This document shows positions 52,990 to 63,884 of a DNA stretch of 64,000 nucleotides, one piece after another. Within the stretch, counting starts at the first letter, position 1, and each line of letters begins with the position of its first letter. The stretch is from Micromonospora rubida (GTDB taxonomy: Bacteria > Actinomycetota > Actinomycetes > Mycobacteriales > Micromonosporaceae): positions 595,490-659,489 of the forward strand of contig NZ_JAAALO010000002.1 in assembly GCF_009908295.1 (NCBI RefSeq), written 5' to 3'. The notes beneath the pieces were generated by a model. The model made no database searches. It was not told where the DNA came from and saw only the letters and a program-made list of their open reading frames with translations. The position numbers and the translations under genes are program-made.

Positions 52990-53175
52990 TTACCAGGAAG
53001 CCTTGGACACGCCCGGCAGCTCACCGCGGTGGGCCATCTCCCGGATGCAGATCCGGCAGAGACCGAACTTGCGGTAGACCGCCTTCGGACGCCCGCACCG
53101 CTGGCAGCGGGTGTACGCGCGAACCGAGAACTTCGGCTTCGCGGCCGCCTTGAGGATCAGCGCCTTCTTGGCCAT
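52990..53175 (-). CDS. rpsN: 30S ribosomal protein S14, zinc type
   Basis: The short type Z S14 (61 residues) has zinc ligands [20 protein letters not shown] (C-x2-C...C-x2-C). It starts [23 protein letters not shown] 53175 nearly abuts the rplE stop at 53177-53179. The cysteine-free paralogue used under zinc starvation is not in this window. Confidence 0.97.
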   Translation of the reverse strand: MAKKALILKAAAKPKFSVRAYTRCQRCGRPKAVYRKFGLCRICIREMAHRGELPGVSKASW

Positions 53176-53176
53176 C

Positions 53177-53746
53177 TCAGTTCTCCTTGAACGGGAAGCC
53201 CAGGAGCTTGAGCAGCGCCCGGCCCTCGTCGTCGGTCGTGGCGGTCGTGACCACCGTGATGTCCATGCCCCGCTGGCGATCGATCTTGTCCTGGTCGATC
53301 TCGTGGAACACCGACTGCTCGGTCAGACCGAACGTGTAGTTGCCGTGCCCGTCGAGCTTGCGCCCGTCCAGACCGCGGAAGTCCCGGATACGGGGCAGCG
53401 CGATGGACAGCAGGCGGTCCAGGAACTCCCACATCCGGTCGCCGCGCAGGGTGACCTTCGCGCCGATCGGCATGCCCTCGCGGAGCTTGAACTGCGCGAT
53501 GGACTTGGTCGCCCGCCGCACCTGCGGCTTCTGGCCGGTGATGGTGGCCAGGTCCCGGACGGCGCCGTCGATCAGCTTGGCGTCCCGGGCGGCCTCGCCG
53601 ACACCCATGTTGACGACGATCTTGACCAGCCGCGGCACCTGCATGGGGTTGCCGAAGCTGTGCTGCTCCTGCAGCTTGGCCACGATCTCGTTGCGGTACC
53701 GCTCCTTGAGGCGCGGCATGGTCTTGGTTTCGGTAGCCGTGGTCAT
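53177..53746 (-). CDS. rplE: 50S ribosomal protein L5
   Basis: L5 (189 residues) forms the central 5S rRNA contact. It has [40 protein letters not shown] and [16 protein letters not shown] chose ATG 53746, as AAGGA lies about 7 nt upstream; a GTG directly before it (53749) is an alternative. It overlaps the rplX stop by one base. Confidence 0.96.
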   Translation of the reverse strand: MTTATETKTMPRLKERYRNEIVAKLQEQHSFGNPMQVPRLVKIVVNMGVGEAARDAKLIDGAVRDLATITGQKPQVRRATKSIAQFKLREGMPIGAKVTLRGDRMWEFLDRLLSIALPRIRDFRGLDGRKLDGHGNYTFGLTEQSVFHEIDQDKIDRQRGMDITVVTTATTDDEGRALLKLLGFPFKEN

Positions 53747-54066
53747 CACAGGTCCTTACCGGTGCTACGCGCGATGCGGACCTTCTGGCCGTTGTCGTCG
53801 AAGCGGTACCCGACGCGGGTCGGGTTCCCCTCGGAATCCAGGACCTGCACGTTGGAGACGTGGATCGGGGCTTCCTGGGTGACGATGCCACCGGTCTTGG
53901 CGCCACGCTGGGTGGTGCTGATACGGGTGTGCTTCTTGACCCGGTTCACGCCCTCGACCAGGATCTTGTCCTGCCGCGGGTAGGACGCGATCACCTTGCC
54001 CTTGGCACCCTTGTCCTTGCCGGCGATGACGACGACCGTGTCGCCCTTCTTGACCTTCACGGTCAC
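53746..54066 (-). CDS. rplX: 50S ribosomal protein L24
   Basis: L24 (about 106 residues) is an assembly initiator with a KOW motif ([20 protein letters not shown]). It contains [14 protein letters not shown] and the C-terminal [15 protein letters not shown]. The GTG at 54066 overlaps the rplN stop (GTGA). A second GTG six bases later (54060) gives the conserved KVKKGD start, so the true start is ambiguous. Confidence 0.93.
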   Translation of the reverse strand: MTVKVKKGDTVVVIAGKDKGAKGKVIASYPRQDKILVEGVNRVKKHTRISTTQRGAKTGGIVTQEAPIHVSNVQVLDSEGNPTRVGYRFDDNGQKVRIARSTGKDL

Positions 54067-54431
54067 AACACCTCCGGCGCGAGGGAAATAATCTTCATGA
54101 ACCGCTTGTCCCGCAGCTCCCGGCCCACCGGGCCGAAGATACGGGTACCGCGCGGGTCCCCACCGTCCTTGATGATGACGGCGGCGTTCTCGTCGAAGCG
54201 AATGTACGAGCCGTCCGGCCGCCGCCGCTCCTTGGCGGTGCGGACGATGACGGCCTTGACGACGTCGCCCTTCTTCACACCGGCACCCGGGATCGCGTCC
54301 TTGACCGTGGCCACGATGACGTCGCCGATGCTCGCGTAGCGCCGACCGGAGCCCCCGAGAACCCGGATGCACAGGATCTCCCGGGCACCCGTGTTGTCGG
54401 CGACGCGCAGTCGCGACTCCTGCTGAATCAC
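54063..54431 (-). CDS. rplN: 50S ribosomal protein L14
   Basis: L14 (122 residues) forms bridges to 16S rRNA. It starts [18 protein letters not shown] and has the [21 protein letters not shown] strand and [15 protein letters not shown]. Confidence 0.97.
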   Translation of the reverse strand: MIQQESRLRVADNTGAREILCIRVLGGSGRRYASIGDVIVATVKDAIPGAGVKKGDVVKAVIVRTAKERRRPDGSYIRFDENAAVIIKDGGDPRGTRIFGPVGRELRDKRFMKIISLAPEVL

Positions 54432-54529
54432 GTCTATCTCCTATGTCTGCCGGTTCTCCGGCCGCACTGCCGCGGCCGGAGCCTGGCGGAACCCGCGCCC
54501 GACTGAAGCCGGGCGAGATCGAGCCTTCG

Positions 54530-54811
54530 CTACTTGGCCTTTTCCTGGATCTCCACGATCCGCCAACGCTTCGTGGCGGACAGCGGCCGGGTCTCCATGA
54601 TCAGAACCCGGTCGCCGATGCCGGCGGCGTTCTGCTCGTCGTGCACCTTCAGCTTGCGGGTACGGCGCATGATCTTGCCGTACAGCGCGTGCCTGACCCG
54701 GTCCTCGACCTCGACCACGACGGTCTTGTCCATCTTGTCGCTGACCACGAGGCCCTCACGCACCTTGCGGCGGGTCCGCGCTTCGGCGGTGGTGGTGGTG
54801 TTCTCGCTCAT
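54530..54811 (-). CDS. rpsQ: 30S ribosomal protein S17
   Basis: S17 (93 residues) is a small OB-fold 16S binder. It has [20 protein letters not shown] and [21 protein letters not shown]. Its ATG overlaps the rpmC stop (ATGA). Confidence 0.96.
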   Translation of the reverse strand: MSENTTTTAEARTRRKVREGLVVSDKMDKTVVVEVEDRVRHALYGKIMRRTRKLKVHDEQNAAGIGDRVLIMETRPLSATKRWRIVEIQEKAK

Positions 54812-55044
54812 GATGCAGTCACCTCAGTCGGCGCGGCGGAGAGACCCAACTCGCGCTCACGCATGATCGTGTAGATCCGGGCGATCTCCCGACGGATGAC
54901 CTGCAACCGCCGGTTGTTGTCCAGCTGCCCGGTTGCGCCCTGCACGCGGAGGTTGAACAGCTCCGCCTTGGCCTCGCGCAGCTTCGTGACCAGCTCCTCG
55001 TCGGAGAGCTCACGCAGCTCGGAGGCCTTAACGCCCGCTGCCAT
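54808..55044 (-). CDS. rpmC: 50S ribosomal protein L29
   Basis: L29 (78 residues) is a helical hairpin near the exit tunnel. It has [21 protein letters not shown] and [21 protein letters not shown]. Its ATG overlaps the rplP stop by one base (TGATG). Confidence 0.96.
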   Translation of the reverse strand: MAAGVKASELRELSDEELVTKLREAKAELFNLRVQGATGQLDNNRRLQVIRREIARIYTIMRERELGLSAAPTEVTAS

Positions 55045-55469
55045 CAGGATTCACCCACTTCGCGCGTAACAATGCGGCACTTCATCGGGAGCTTGTGGAT
55101 CGCGCGACGCATCGCTTCTCGCGCGGTCTGCTCGTTGGGGAACGACATCTCGAAGAGGATCCGTCCCGGCTTGACGTTGGCGACCCACCACTCGGGCGAG
55201 CCCTTACCGGAACCCATCCGGGTTTCGGCCGGCTTCTTGGTCAGGGCCTGGTCCGGGAAGATCGAGATCCAGACCTTACCGCCACGCTTGATGTGGCGGG
55301 TCATCGCGATACGCGCCGACTCGATCTGCCGGTTCGTCACGTACGCCGGCTCGAGAGCCTGGATCCCGAACTCGCCGAACACCACGCGGTTGCCACCCTT
55401 GGACGCGCCACTGCGGTCCGGGTGGTGCGGCTTGCGGAAGCCCTTCGGGGGCTTGCGCGGCATCAGCAT
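55044..55469 (-). CDS. rplP: 50S ribosomal protein L16
   Basis: L16 (141 residues) organises the A-site region. It starts [20 protein letters not shown] and has [40 protein letters not shown] and [15 protein letters not shown]. It lies 3 nt after rpsC. Confidence 0.97.
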   Translation of the reverse strand: MLMPRKPPKGFRKPHHPDRSGASKGGNRVVFGEFGIQALEPAYVTNRQIESARIAMTRHIKRGGKVWISIFPDQALTKKPAETRMGSGKGSPEWWVANVKPGRILFEMSFPNEQTAREAMRRAIHKLPMKCRIVTREVGES

Positions 55470-55472
55470 CTG

Positions 55473-56339
55473 TCAGCCCTCCTGCTGCGTTTCTGCCGGA
55501 GTCGAAGCGACCGAGGCGACAGCAGCGCTGTCGATCGGCTCGCCGCTCGGCGTCTCAGCCTGCTGCGCGATGGTCGTCGCTGCAGCCCGGCCGGCCTCGG
55601 TGCCACCGGCGGTCGTGCCGGACGAACCGGACCGACCACGGCGCGGACGCTCCGGACGGTCGGCGCGCTCACGACGCGGGCGCGACGGCGCCTCGGCCGG
55701 GGTCTCCCGACCCGGCACCGCGTCACCCTTGTAGATCCAGACCTTCACGCCGATGCGGCCGAAGGTGGTACGGGCCTCGAAGAAGCCGTACTCGATGTTG
55801 GCCCGCAGCGTGTGCAGCGGGACGCGACCCTCGCGGTAGAACTCGGTCCGGCTCATCTCGGCGCCGCCGAGGCGACCCGAGACCTGGACCCGGATGCCCT
55901 TGCACACCGGGTTCTTCATCGCCGACTGCATCGCCTTGCGCATCGCCCGACGGAAGCTGACCCGGCTGGAGAGCTGCTCGGCGACGCCCTGGGCGACCAG
56001 CTGCGCGTCCGACTCGGGGTTCTTCACCTCGATGATGTTCAGCTGCACCTGCTTGCCGGTGAGCTTCTCCAGCTCGCCGCGGATCCGGTCGGCCTCCGCA
56101 CCCTTCCGGCCGATGACAATGCCCGGCCGGGCGGTGTGGATGTCGACGCGGACCCGGTCCCGGGTGCGCTCGATGTCGACCTTGGAGATGCCGGCGCGCT
56201 CGAGGCCCTTGGACATCATCCGGCGGATCTTGACATCCTCGCCGATGTAGTCCTTGTAGAGCTTGTCCGCGAACCAGCGGGACTTCCAGTCGGTCGAGAT
56301 GCCGAGCCGGAACCCAGTGGGGTGAACCTTCTGACCCAT
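55473..56339 (-). CDS. rpsC: 30S ribosomal protein S3
   Basis: S3 (288 residues) helps the helicase activity at the mRNA entry. It has [20 protein letters not shown] near the start, the KH motif [16 protein letters not shown] and the conserved [14 protein letters not shown] strands. The C-terminal 70 residues, beginning [19 protein letters not shown], are a Pro/Arg/Glu/Ala-rich disordered tail. Its ATG overlaps the rplV stop by one base. Confidence 0.96.
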   Translation of the reverse strand: MGQKVHPTGFRLGISTDWKSRWFADKLYKDYIGEDVKIRRMMSKGLERAGISKVDIERTRDRVRVDIHTARPGIVIGRKGAEADRIRGELEKLTGKQVQLNIIEVKNPESDAQLVAQGVAEQLSSRVSFRRAMRKAMQSAMKNPVCKGIRVQVSGRLGGAEMSRTEFYREGRVPLHTLRANIEYGFFEARTTFGRIGVKVWIYKGDAVPGRETPAEAPSRPRRERADRPERPRRGRSGSSGTTAGGTEAGRAAATTIAQQAETPSGEPIDSAAVASVASTPAETQQEG

Positions 56340-56797
56340 TACTCGGCGCCCTCCGTCTTGCTCTCCGTCTCAGCGGCCTCAGCCTGCTTCGCCGGGGCGA
56401 CCTTCTTCGCCGCGGACTTCTTCGGCGCAGCCGGCGCGACCGCCTCGACCGCCACAGTGATGTGGCAGGTCCGCTTGCGGATCCGGTACGCCCGGCCCTG
56501 CGCCCGCGGCCGGAACCGCTTCATCGTCGGGCCCTCGTCGACGAACGCCTCGCTGACCAGCAGCGCGTCGGGGTCCAGCCGCTCGTTGTTCTCCGCGTTC
56601 GCGATCGCGCTCGCGAGCACCTTGTACACCTGCTCGCTCGCAGCCTGCGGCGCGAACTGCAGCACCGTGAGCGCCTCCTTCGCGGGCAGGCCGCGGACGA
56701 GGTTGACCACCCGGCGCGCCTTCATCGGCGAGATGCGCACGTGCCGCGCAATCGCCCGCGCGCCCGGAAGCACCGGAGCGTCGCCCTTTCCTGGCAT
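56339..56797 (-). CDS. rplV: 50S ribosomal protein L22
   Basis: L22 (152 residues) lines the exit tunnel, and its beta-hairpin is a site of macrolide-resistance mutations. It has [20 protein letters not shown] and [21 protein letters not shown] Lys/Ala/Glu-rich C-terminal tail of about 30 residues follows. Confidence 0.96.
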   Translation of the reverse strand: MPGKGDAPVLPGARAIARHVRISPMKARRVVNLVRGLPAKEALTVLQFAPQAASEQVYKVLASAIANAENNERLDPDALLVSEAFVDEGPTMKRFRPRAQGRAYRIRKRTCHITVAVEAVAPAAPKKSAAKKVAPAKQAEAAETESKTEGAE

Positions 56798-56837
56798 CGC
56801 TGTAACCCCTTGTTCCTCTATCCGTATGCCCGCGGCG

Positions 56838-57119
56838 TCAGCGCCGGCGGCTCTTCCGGTCGTCCTTCTCGTGACCCTTGAACGTGCGGGTCAGCGCGAA
56901 CTCGCCGAGCTTGTGCCCGACCATCGCCTCGGTAACGAACACCGGGACGTGCTTGCGTCCGTCATGCACGGCGATCGTGTGGCCGAGCATCTCGGGGATG
57001 ATCGTCGAGCGCCGCGACCAGGTCTTGATGACGTTCTTCGTGCCCTTGTCGTTCTGCGTCTCCACCTTCTTGAGCAGGTGGTCGTCGACGAACGGGCCCT
57101 TCTTCAGGCTGCGAGGCAT
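56838..57119 (-). CDS. rpsS: 30S ribosomal protein S19
   Basis: S19 (93 residues) sits at the 30S head. It starts [19 protein letters not shown] and has the typical [20 protein letters not shown]. It is spaced 12 nt from rplB. Confidence 0.97.
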   Translation of the reverse strand: MPRSLKKGPFVDDHLLKKVETQNDKGTKNVIKTWSRRSTIIPEMLGHTIAVHDGRKHVPVFVTEAMVGHKLGEFALTRTFKGHEKDDRKSRRR

Positions 57120-57131
57120 GTCTTATCTCCC

Positions 57132-57971
57132 TCAGCCGCGCTTACGCGTGGCGTAGCGGCGGCGAACGATCAGCCGGTCACTCGGCTGGCCCTTGCGACG
57201 GGTGCGGCCCTCGGGCTTACCCTGCGGGTTGACCGGGTGACGGCCACCTGAGGTCTTACCCTCACCGCCACCGTGCGGGTGGTCGACCGGGTTCATGGCG
57301 ACACCGCGGACGGTCGGGCGCCGGCCCTTCCACCGCATCCGGCCGGCCTTGCCCCAGTTGATGTTCGACTGGTCGGCGTTGCCGATCTCGCCGACGCTGG
57401 CGCGACACCGCACGTCGACCCGCCGGATCTCACCGGACGGCAGACGCAGGGTGGCGTACACGCCCTCCCGGCCGAGCAGCTGGACGCCGACGCCGGCCGA
57501 GCGGGCCAGCTTGGCGCCGCCGCCCGGACGCAGCTCCACGTTGTGGATGGTGGTACCGACCGGGATGTTGCGCAGCGGCAGGTTGTTACCCGGCTTGATG
57601 TCGGCGCCCGGGCCGGACTCGACCGCGTCGCCCTGCTTCAGGTCCTTCGGCGCGAGGATGTAGCGCTTCTCGCCGTCGGCGTAGTGCAGCAGCGCGATGC
57701 GCGCGGTGCGGTTCGGGTCGTACTCGATGTGCGCGACCTTCGCCGGGATGCCGTCCTTGTCGACCCGCTTGAAGTCGATCAGACGGTACTGGCGCTTGTG
57801 GCCGCCACCGTGGTGCCGGGTGGTGATCCGGCCGTGGACGTTACGCCCGCCCTTTTTCGGCAGCGGCGCGAGCAGCGACTTCTCGGGCTTCGACCGGGTG
57901 ATCTCGGCGAAGTCGGCGACGCTCGAGCCACGCCGGCCCGGCGTCGTCGGCTTGTATTTACGGATAGCCAT
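57132..57971 (-). CDS. rplB: 50S ribosomal protein L2
   Basis: L2 (279 residues) lies next to the peptidyl transferase centre. It has [20 protein letters not shown] at the start, [20 protein letters not shown] and [20 protein letters not shown], whose His is near the catalytic site. Confidence 0.98.
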   Translation of the reverse strand: MAIRKYKPTTPGRRGSSVADFAEITRSKPEKSLLAPLPKKGGRNVHGRITTRHHGGGHKRQYRLIDFKRVDKDGIPAKVAHIEYDPNRTARIALLHYADGEKRYILAPKDLKQGDAVESGPGADIKPGNNLPLRNIPVGTTIHNVELRPGGGAKLARSAGVGVQLLGREGVYATLRLPSGEIRRVDVRCRASVGEIGNADQSNINWGKAGRMRWKGRRPTVRGVAMNPVDHPHGGGEGKTSGGRHPVNPQGKPEGRTRRKGQPSDRLIVRRRYATRKRG

Positions 57972-57983
57972 TGTCTACACCCC

Positions 57984-58286
57984 TCAGCTGACCGGGCCGC
58001 CGAAGGCCTCGATACGGTCACCGTCAGCCAGCTTCACGATCGCCCGCTTGGTGGCCTTGCGCTGACCGAAACCGGTCTTCGTGCGCTTGCGCTTACCCTC
58101 ACGGTTGAGCGTGTTGACCGTCAGGACGCGGACGTTGAAGATCTGCTGGATAGCGATCTTGATCTCAGTCTTGTTGGCGTCCGGGCGCACCAGGAAGGTG
58201 TACCAGTTCCGGTTCAGCTCGCTGTAGCTCTTCTCCGAGACGACCGGCGCGACGATGATGTCCCGCGGATCGGCGATCGTGCTCAC
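57984..58286 (-). CDS. rplW: 50S ribosomal protein L23
   Basis: L23 (100 residues) is the docking site for trigger factor and SRP at the exit. It has [36 protein letters not shown] and [19 protein letters not shown]. The GTG at 58286 overlaps the rplD stop (GTGA). Confidence 0.96.
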   Translation of the reverse strand: MSTIADPRDIIVAPVVSEKSYSELNRNWYTFLVRPDANKTEIKIAIQQIFNVRVLTVNTLNREGKRKRTKTGFGQRKATKRAIVKLADGDRIEAFGGPVS

Positions 58287-58960
58287 TTGCCACCCTCCTC
58301 GGTGGTCTCGGCGGGCTCGGTCGCCCGGCCGACTACCGTCGGCAGCCCCAGGAACTCGTCCAGGGCGTCCTTGGTGAAGACCACGTCGTCGGCCACCAGC
58401 ACGTCGTACGTGTTGAGCTGGCCGGCCTCGATCAGGTGCACCCGCGGCTCGTTGCGCAGCGACACCCAGTTCAGCTCGTCGGTGCTGCTCAGCACGACCA
58501 GGACCCGGTTGGCCTCGGTCAGCTTGACCAGCGTGGCCAGTGCGGCCTTGGTCGACGGCTTCTCGCCCGAGACGAAAGCCTCGACGACGTGCACCTGGCC
58601 AGCGCGGGCCCGGTCGGAGAGAGCGCCACGCAGGGCGGCGGCCTTCATCTTCTTCGGGGTCCGCTGGCTGTAGTCACGCGGCACCGGGCCGTGCACCACG
58701 CCACCGCCGGCGAACTGCGGCGCGCGGATCGAGCCCTGACGGGCCCGACCGGTGCCCTTCTGCTTGTACGGCTTCTTGCCGCCACCGGCGACCTCGCCGC
58801 GGGTCTTGGCCTTGTGCGTGCCCTGGCGGGCCGCCGCGAGCTGAGCCACCACGACCTGGTGCATCAGCGCGACGTTGGCCTGGACGTCGAAGATGTCGGC
58901 CGGCAGCTCCACGGAGCTGCTCTTGGCGCCTTCGACGTTGAGGACGTCAACGGTGGTCAC
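58283..58960 (-). CDS. rplD: 50S ribosomal protein L4
   Basis: L4 (225 residues) has its tunnel loop in [20 protein letters not shown] and [20 protein letters not shown]. The C-terminal domain has [17 protein letters not shown]. Its GTG overlaps the rplC stop (GTGA). Confidence 0.96.
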   Translation of the reverse strand: MTTVDVLNVEGAKSSSVELPADIFDVQANVALMHQVVVAQLAAARQGTHKAKTRGEVAGGGKKPYKQKGTGRARQGSIRAPQFAGGGVVHGPVPRDYSQRTPKKMKAAALRGALSDRARAGQVHVVEAFVSGEKPSTKAALATLVKLTEANRVLVVLSSTDELNWVSLRNEPRVHLIEAGQLNTYDVLVADDVVFTKDALDEFLGLPTVVGRATEPAETTEEGGK

Positions 58961-59622
58961 TTGGCCACACCGCCCTTCTTCACCTTGGTCTTGGCCGCGC
59001 TGCGGACCAGGACCAGCGCGCCCTTGGGACCGGGAATGGCCCCACGGACGAGCAGGAGGTTGTTCTCGGTGTCGACCGCCTGGACGGTCAGGTTCTGGAC
59101 GGTGTAGCGCACGCCACCCATCCGGCCGGCCATCCGGGTGCCCTTGAAGACGCGACCCGGGGTGGCGCAGGCGCCGATCGAGCCGGGCGAGCGGTGCTTG
59201 CGCTCGACACCGTGGCTGGCGCGCAGGCCGTGGAAGCCGTGCCGCTTCATCGGGCCGGCGTAGCCCTTGCCCTTGGTCTTGCCGGTGACGTCGATGCTGA
59301 CGCCGACCGGGAACTCCTCGACCGTGACCTCCTGGCCCAGCGAGTAGTCCGCGGCGTCCGCGGTGCGCAGCTCGACGATGTGTCGGCGCGGCGCCACGTC
59401 CGCCTTCGCGTAGTGCCCGCTGACCGGCTTCTTCACCTTGCGCGGGTCGATCGTGCCGTAGGCGAGCTGGACCGCGGAGTAACCGTCCTTCTCGGCGCTA
59501 CGAACCTGGCTGATGACGCACGGGCCGGCCTGAACCACGGTCACCGGGACAACACGGTTGTTGTCCCAGACCTGGGTCATGCCGAGCTTTGCGCCCAGGA
59601 TCCCCTTGACTTGCCTGTCCAT
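58957..59622 (-). CDS. rplC: 50S ribosomal protein L3
   Basis: L3 (221 residues) reaches the A-site side of the peptidyl transferase centre. It has [16 protein letters not shown] at the start and GMGFGPMKRH-like [16 protein letters not shown] near 145, then [20 protein letters not shown]. Confidence 0.97.
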   Translation of the reverse strand: MDRQVKGILGAKLGMTQVWDNNRVVPVTVVQAGPCVISQVRSAEKDGYSAVQLAYGTIDPRKVKKPVSGHYAKADVAPRRHIVELRTADAADYSLGQEVTVEEFPVGVSIDVTGKTKGKGYAGPMKRHGFHGLRASHGVERKHRSPGSIGACATPGRVFKGTRMAGRMGGVRYTVQNLTVQAVDTENNLLLVRGAIPGPKGALVLVRSAAKTKVKKGGVAK

Positions 59623-59633
59623 TTGTCCGGTCC

Positions 59634-59942
59634 CTACAGCTTGATCTCGATGTCGACGCCAGCCGGCAGGTCGAGGCGCATGAGCGAGTCGACCGTCTTC
59701 GGAGTCGGGTCGATGATGTCGATCAGCCGCTTGTGCGTGCGCATCTCGAAGTGCTCGCGCGAGTCCTTGTACTTGTGCGGCGAGCGGATGACGCAGAAAC
59801 GGTTGATCTCCGTGGGCAGCGGCACCGGGCCAGCGACCTGCGCCCCGGTACGCGTCACCGTCTCGACGATCTTCCGCGCCGAGGAGTCGACGACCTCGTG
59901 GTCATAGGCCTTGAGCCGGATGCGGATCTTCTGTCCCGCCAT
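59634..59942 (-). CDS. rpsJ: 30S ribosomal protein S10
   Basis: S10 (102 residues) is a 30S head protein and, as NusE, a partner of NusB. It starts [20 protein letters not shown] and has [20 protein letters not shown] and [19 protein letters not shown]. First gene of the S10 cluster, with a 354-nt upstream gap. ATG 59942 was chosen from homology. Confidence 0.97.
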
Positions 59943-60296
59943 GGTGGCTTCTGTTCCTTCTCTCGATGCCGCTGTGTCGCGGGCACCTGCACCGGCTGGC
60001 ACAGGCCCACTTCCGCCGACCCCCGCGGTCGGGCGTGTCGCGCCCTCGGACCAGGCTCCGCCCCGGGACTCCGGAGCTCTGCTGACCGCGCGGTGGGTCA
60101 TGGCGCCGATCGCGTCACCGCGACCTGGGCGCCGTGCGAGGGTGGTTGGCCGCCAGGGACAGGCCAACCACCCTACGCGCGACTGTTCAACGACCCGGAG
60201 GTCCAGCGGACGCCGGACACGGGCGACGAACTGTCGTTACGCAACCTGACTAGTATGCCCCACTACCGGCAGCAACGCTAATCGGGGTTACCCAGC
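59943..60296 (-). other. S10 operon leader and promoter region
   Basis: 354 nt between tuf and rpsJ, both minus strand. It holds a 13-bp hairpin at 60139-60174, 123 nt after the tuf stop, and before it (on the minus strand) TTGCTG-N17-TAGTCA (about 60271-60243), a weak promoter candidate. No leader peptide or gene is convincing. Confidence 0.45.
60139..60174 (-). terminator. Strong hairpin between tuf and rpsJ
   Basis: AGGGTGGTTGGCC (60139-60151) and GGCCAACCACCCT (60162-60174), 13 bp perfect with a 10-nt loop. It may end the str (rpsG-fusA-tuf) transcript or act in the S10 leader. Confidence 0.7.
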
Positions 60297-61490
60297 TCAC
60301 TTGAGGATCTTGGTGACGCGACCCGCGCCGACCGTACGGCCACCCTCCCGGATCGCGAACTTGAGGTTGTCCTCCATCGCGATGGGCTGGATCAGCTTCA
60401 CGGTCATCGTGGTGTTGTCGCCAGGCATGACCATCTCGGTGCCCTCGGGCAGCGTGACGACGCCGGTGACGTCCGTGGTCCGGAAGTAGAACTGCGGACG
60501 GTAGTTCTGGAAGAACGGGGTGTGCCGCCCGCCCTCTTCCTTCGAGAGGATGTAGACGGTCGCCTCGAAGTCCGTGTGCGGGGTCGTGGTGCCCGGCTTG
60601 ACGACGACCATGCCGCGCTCGACGTCCTCGCGCTTGGTGCCACGCAGCAGGAGGCCGACGTTCTCGCCTGCGCGGGCGTCGTCCAGGGTCTTCCGGAACA
60701 TCTCGATCGCGGTGACCTTGGTCTTGAAGCCCTTCTCGCGGATGCCGACGACCTCGACGTCCTCGTTCGGGAGCAGCACGCCACGCTCGACACGACCGGT
60801 GACGACGGTGCCACGACCGGTGATCGTGAACACGTCCTCGACGGGCATGAGGAACGGCTTCTCGGTCTCGCGCTCCGGCTGCGGAATCGCGGTGTCGACC
60901 GCGTTCATCAGCTCGAGCAGCTTCTCGGTCCAGACCGGGTCGCCCTCGAGCGCCTTCAGCGCGGAGACCTGGACGACCGGCAGGTCGTCACCCGGGTACT
61001 CCTGCGTCGAGAGCAGCTCGCGGACCTCGAGCTCGACGAGCTCCAGGAGCTCCTCGTCGTCGACCATGTCGCTCTTGTTGAGCGCCACGACGATGTACGG
61101 CACACCGACCTGACGGGCCAGCAGCACGTGCTCGCGGGTCTGCGGCATCGGGCCGTCGGTCGCCGCGACCACCAGGATCGCGCCGTCCATCTGCGCGGCA
61201 CCGGTGATCATGTTCTTGATGTAGTCGGCGTGCCCGGGGCAGTCGACGTGCGCGTAGTGCCGAGACTCGGTCTGGTACTCGACGTGCGCGATCGAGATCG
61301 TGATGCCGCGGGCCTTCTCCTCCGGCGCCTTGTCGATCTGGTCGAACGGCGTGTAGGGGTTCAGGTCCGGGTACTGGTCGTGCAGGACCTTGGTGATGGC
61401 CGCCGTCAGCGTCGTCTTACCGTGGTCGATGTGACCAATGGTGCCGATGTTGACGTGCGGCTTAGTCCGCTCGAACTTAGCCTTCGCCAC
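60297..61490 (-). CDS. tuf: Elongation factor Tu
   Basis: EF-Tu (397 residues) delivers aminoacyl-tRNA to the ribosome. It has G1 GHIDHGKT, switch/G3 DCPGHADY, G4 NKSD and G5 SAL, and the C-terminal barrel with [17 protein letters not shown] [17 protein letters not shown] 61490 has AGGAGG 7 nt upstream; the longer frame is not EF-Tu. Confidence 0.98.
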   Translation of the reverse strand: MAKAKFERTKPHVNIGTIGHIDHGKTTLTAAITKVLHDQYPDLNPYTPFDQIDKAPEEKARGITISIAHVEYQTESRHYAHVDCPGHADYIKNMITGAAQMDGAILVVAATDGPMPQTREHVLLARQVGVPYIVVALNKSDMVDDEELLELVELEVRELLSTQEYPGDDLPVVQVSALKALEGDPVWTEKLLELMNAVDTAIPQPERETEKPFLMPVEDVFTITGRGTVVTGRVERGVLLPNEDVEVVGIREKGFKTKVTAIEMFRKTLDDARAGENVGLLLRGTKREDVERGMVVVKPGTTTPHTDFEATVYILSKEEGGRHTPFFQNYRPQFYFRTTDVTGVVTLPEGTEMVMPGDNTTMTVKLIQPIAMEDNLKFAIREGGRTVGAGRVTKILK

Positions 61491-61568
61491 TGGTGTCCTC
61501 CTGTGGACTTCTTGGTTCGTTCGCCCCGGCGCGCCAGGTCGGCGCTTAGGACTCTGTCGACAGCCCTT

Positions 61569-61584
61569 CCGGCCTCGCGGCCGG
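61569..61584 (-). terminator. Small hairpin in the fusA-tuf spacer
   Basis: CCGGCC-TCGC-GGCCGG, 6 bp with a 4-nt loop, about halfway in the 222-nt fusA-tuf gap. It could give weak attenuation or processing between EF-G and EF-Tu. No gene in the gap. Confidence 0.4.
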
Positions 61585-61712
61585 ATAGCTTTGGTGGGTT
61601 CTGCGGCGATGAAGCCTACAGGCCCGGTCTCACGCAACCCGACCGAGGTGGCCGCGGGCGGGGATACCCTCCCGCGACCAGCCCCGGTTCATCCGGTCAG
61701 CTCAGGTGAGCG

Positions 61713-63809
61713 TCACTCACCCGTCGCCTTGGCGATGATCTCCCTCGCCACGCTCTGCGGAACCTCGGCGTAGGAGTCGAACTGCATGCTGTAGCTAGCC
61801 CGGCCCTGGGTCTTCGACCGCAGGTCGCCGACGTAGCCGAACATCTCCGACAACGGCACCAGAGCCTTCACGATGCGGGCGCCGCTGCGCTCCTCCATCG
61901 CCTGGATGATGCCACGGCGGGAGTTGAGGTCGCCGATGACGTCACCCATGTTCTCCTCAGGAGTGGTGACCTCAACGGCCATCATCGGCTCGAGCAGTGC
62001 GGGGTCGGCCTTGCGGGCCGCCTCCTTCATCACCATCGAGCCGGCGATCTTGAACGCCATTTCCGAGGAGTCGACCTCGTGGTACTGGCCGTCCAGCAGC
62101 GTCAGCTTGACACCGACCAGCGGGAAGCCGGCCAGGATGCCGTACTGCATCGCGTCCTGGGCACCCGCGTCCACCGACGGGATGAACTCCCGGGGGATAC
62201 GGCCACCGCTGACAGCGTTGGCGAACTCGTACGTCGGGGAGTCGTTGTCCAGCGGCAGCGGCTCCACGCTGACGATCACGCGGGCGTACTGGCCGGAACC
62301 ACCGGTCTGCTTCTTGTGGGTGTACTCGATCTTATCCACCTTGCGGCGGATCGTCTCGCGGTACGCCACCTGCGGCTTGCCGATGTTCGCCTCGACGTTG
62401 AACTCGCGGCGCATCCGGTCGACCAGGATGTCCAGGTGCAGCTCGCCCATGCCGGAGATGACCGTCTGACCGGTCTCCTCGTCCAGCTTGACGCGGAAGG
62501 TCGGGTCCTCCTCCGCCAGCCTCTGGATGGCGGTGCTGAGCTTCTCCTGGTCGGCCTTGGTCTTCGGCTCGATGGCGACCTCGATGACCGGCTCCGGGAA
62601 GGTCATCGACTCCAGGATGACCGGGTTCGCCGGGTCGCACAGCGTGTCACCGGTGGTGGTCTGCTTCAGACCCTGCACCGCGATGATGTCGCCAGCCTGG
62701 GCAGAGCCGCGCTCTTCCCGCTTGTTGGCGTGCATCTGGTAGATCTTGCCGATCCGCTCCTTGCGGTCCTTGGTGGAGTTGACCACCTGGTTGCCGGTCT
62801 CGACCACGCCGGAGTAGACCCGGACGTAGGTGAGCTTGCCAAGGTGCTTGTCGGTCTGGATCTTGAAGGCGAGACCGGCGAACGGCTCCGACTTCGACGG
62901 CTTCCGCTGCAACGGCGTCTCACCGTCGGTCGCGGTGCCCACGATCGCAGGGACGTCCAGCGGCGACGGCAGGAAGTCGACCACGGCGTCGAGCATCGGC
63001 TGGACGCCCTTGTTCTTGAACGCCGAGCCGCAGAGCACCGGGTTGGCCTTGCTGGCGATGGTCGCGCGCCGGATGGCGGCCTTGATCTCCTCGACGGAGA
63101 TCTCCTCGCCCTCCAGGTACTTCTCCATCACCGCGTCGTCGACGTCGGCCAGGGTCTCCACCAGCTTCTCGCGCCACTCGGTCGCGGAGTCGGCCAGGTC
63201 GGCCGGGATCTCCTCGATCGCGTAGTCCTCACCCTTCTGGGTCTCCCCGCGCCAGGTGAGGGCGCGCATGCCGATCAGGTCGACGACCCCGATGTGGTCG
63301 CCCTCGAGCCCGATCGGGATCTGGAGCACCAGCGGGGTGGCGTTGAGCCGGTCGATCATCATCTGCACGCAGCGGAAGAAGTCCGCGCCGGTCCGGTCGA
63401 GCTTGTTGACGAAGCACATCCGCGGGACGTCGTACTTGTCAGCCTGACGCCAGACGTTCTCCGTCTGCGGCTCCACGCCGGCCACACCGTCGTAGACCGC
63501 GACCGCACCATCCAGCACCCGCAGCGACCGCTCGACCTCGACCGTGAAGTCGACGTGACCGGGCGTGTCGATGATCTGGATCGTGTGGTCCTTCCACTCA
63601 CACTTGGTAGCAGCGGAGGTGATGGTGATACCACGCTCCTGCTCCTGCTCCATCCAGTCCATGACGGCAGCGCCCTCGTGGACCTCACCGATCTTGTACG
63701 TGATACCGGTGTAGAAGAGGATCCGCTCGGTGGTGGTGGTCTTACCGGCATCGATGTGAGCCATGATGCCGATGTTGCGTACGTTGGCGAGCGCGTCTGC
63801 GGCGGCCAC
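61713..63809 (-). CDS. fusA: Elongation factor G
   Basis: EF-G (698 residues) drives ribosomal translocation. It has G1 [13 protein letters not shown]3 DTPGHVDF, G4 NKLDRTGAD and domain IV/V markers such as GGSGQYARV and [10 protein letters not shown]. The GTG at 63809 follows a weak AGGGA. Whether it is EF-G1 or also acts in recycling cannot be told from one copy. Confidence 0.98.
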   Translation of the reverse strand: MAAADALANVRNIGIMAHIDAGKTTTTERILFYTGITYKIGEVHEGAAVMDWMEQEQERGITITSAATKCEWKDHTIQIIDTPGHVDFTVEVERSLRVLDGAVAVYDGVAGVEPQTENVWRQADKYDVPRMCFVNKLDRTGADFFRCVQMMIDRLNATPLVLQIPIGLEGDHIGVVDLIGMRALTWRGETQKGEDYAIEEIPADLADSATEWREKLVETLADVDDAVMEKYLEGEEISVEEIKAAIRRATIASKANPVLCGSAFKNKGVQPMLDAVVDFLPSPLDVPAIVGTATDGETPLQRKPSKSEPFAGLAFKIQTDKHLGKLTYVRVYSGVVETGNQVVNSTKDRKERIGKIYQMHANKREERGSAQAGDIIAVQGLKQTTTGDTLCDPANPVILESMTFPEPVIEVAIEPKTKADQEKLSTAIQRLAEEDPTFRVKLDEETGQTVISGMGELHLDILVDRMRREFNVEANIGKPQVAYRETIRRKVDKIEYTHKKQTGGSGQYARVIVSVEPLPLDNDSPTYEFANAVSGGRIPREFIPSVDAGAQDAMQYGILAGFPLVGVKLTLLDGQYHEVDSSEMAFKIAGSMVMKEAARKADPALLEPMMAVEVTTPEENMGDVIGDLNSRRGIIQAMEERSGARIVKALVPLSEMFGYVGDLRSKTQGRASYSMQFDSYAEVPQSVAREIIAKATGE

Positions 63810-63849
63810 TTCAATCCCTACTTATCGTCGTCTCGACACAACTGGTGGC

Positions 63850-63878
63850 GGTTCCGGCGCCGCCAGGGCGCCGGAACC
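63850..63878 (-). terminator. Perfect hairpin between rpsG and fusA
   Basis: GGTTCCGGCGC (63850-63860), 7-nt loop, GCGCCGGAACC (63868-63878). An 11-bp perfect stem starting 7 nt after the rpsG stop, within the str operon. Confidence 0.65.
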
Positions 63879-63884
63879 AGGGTG

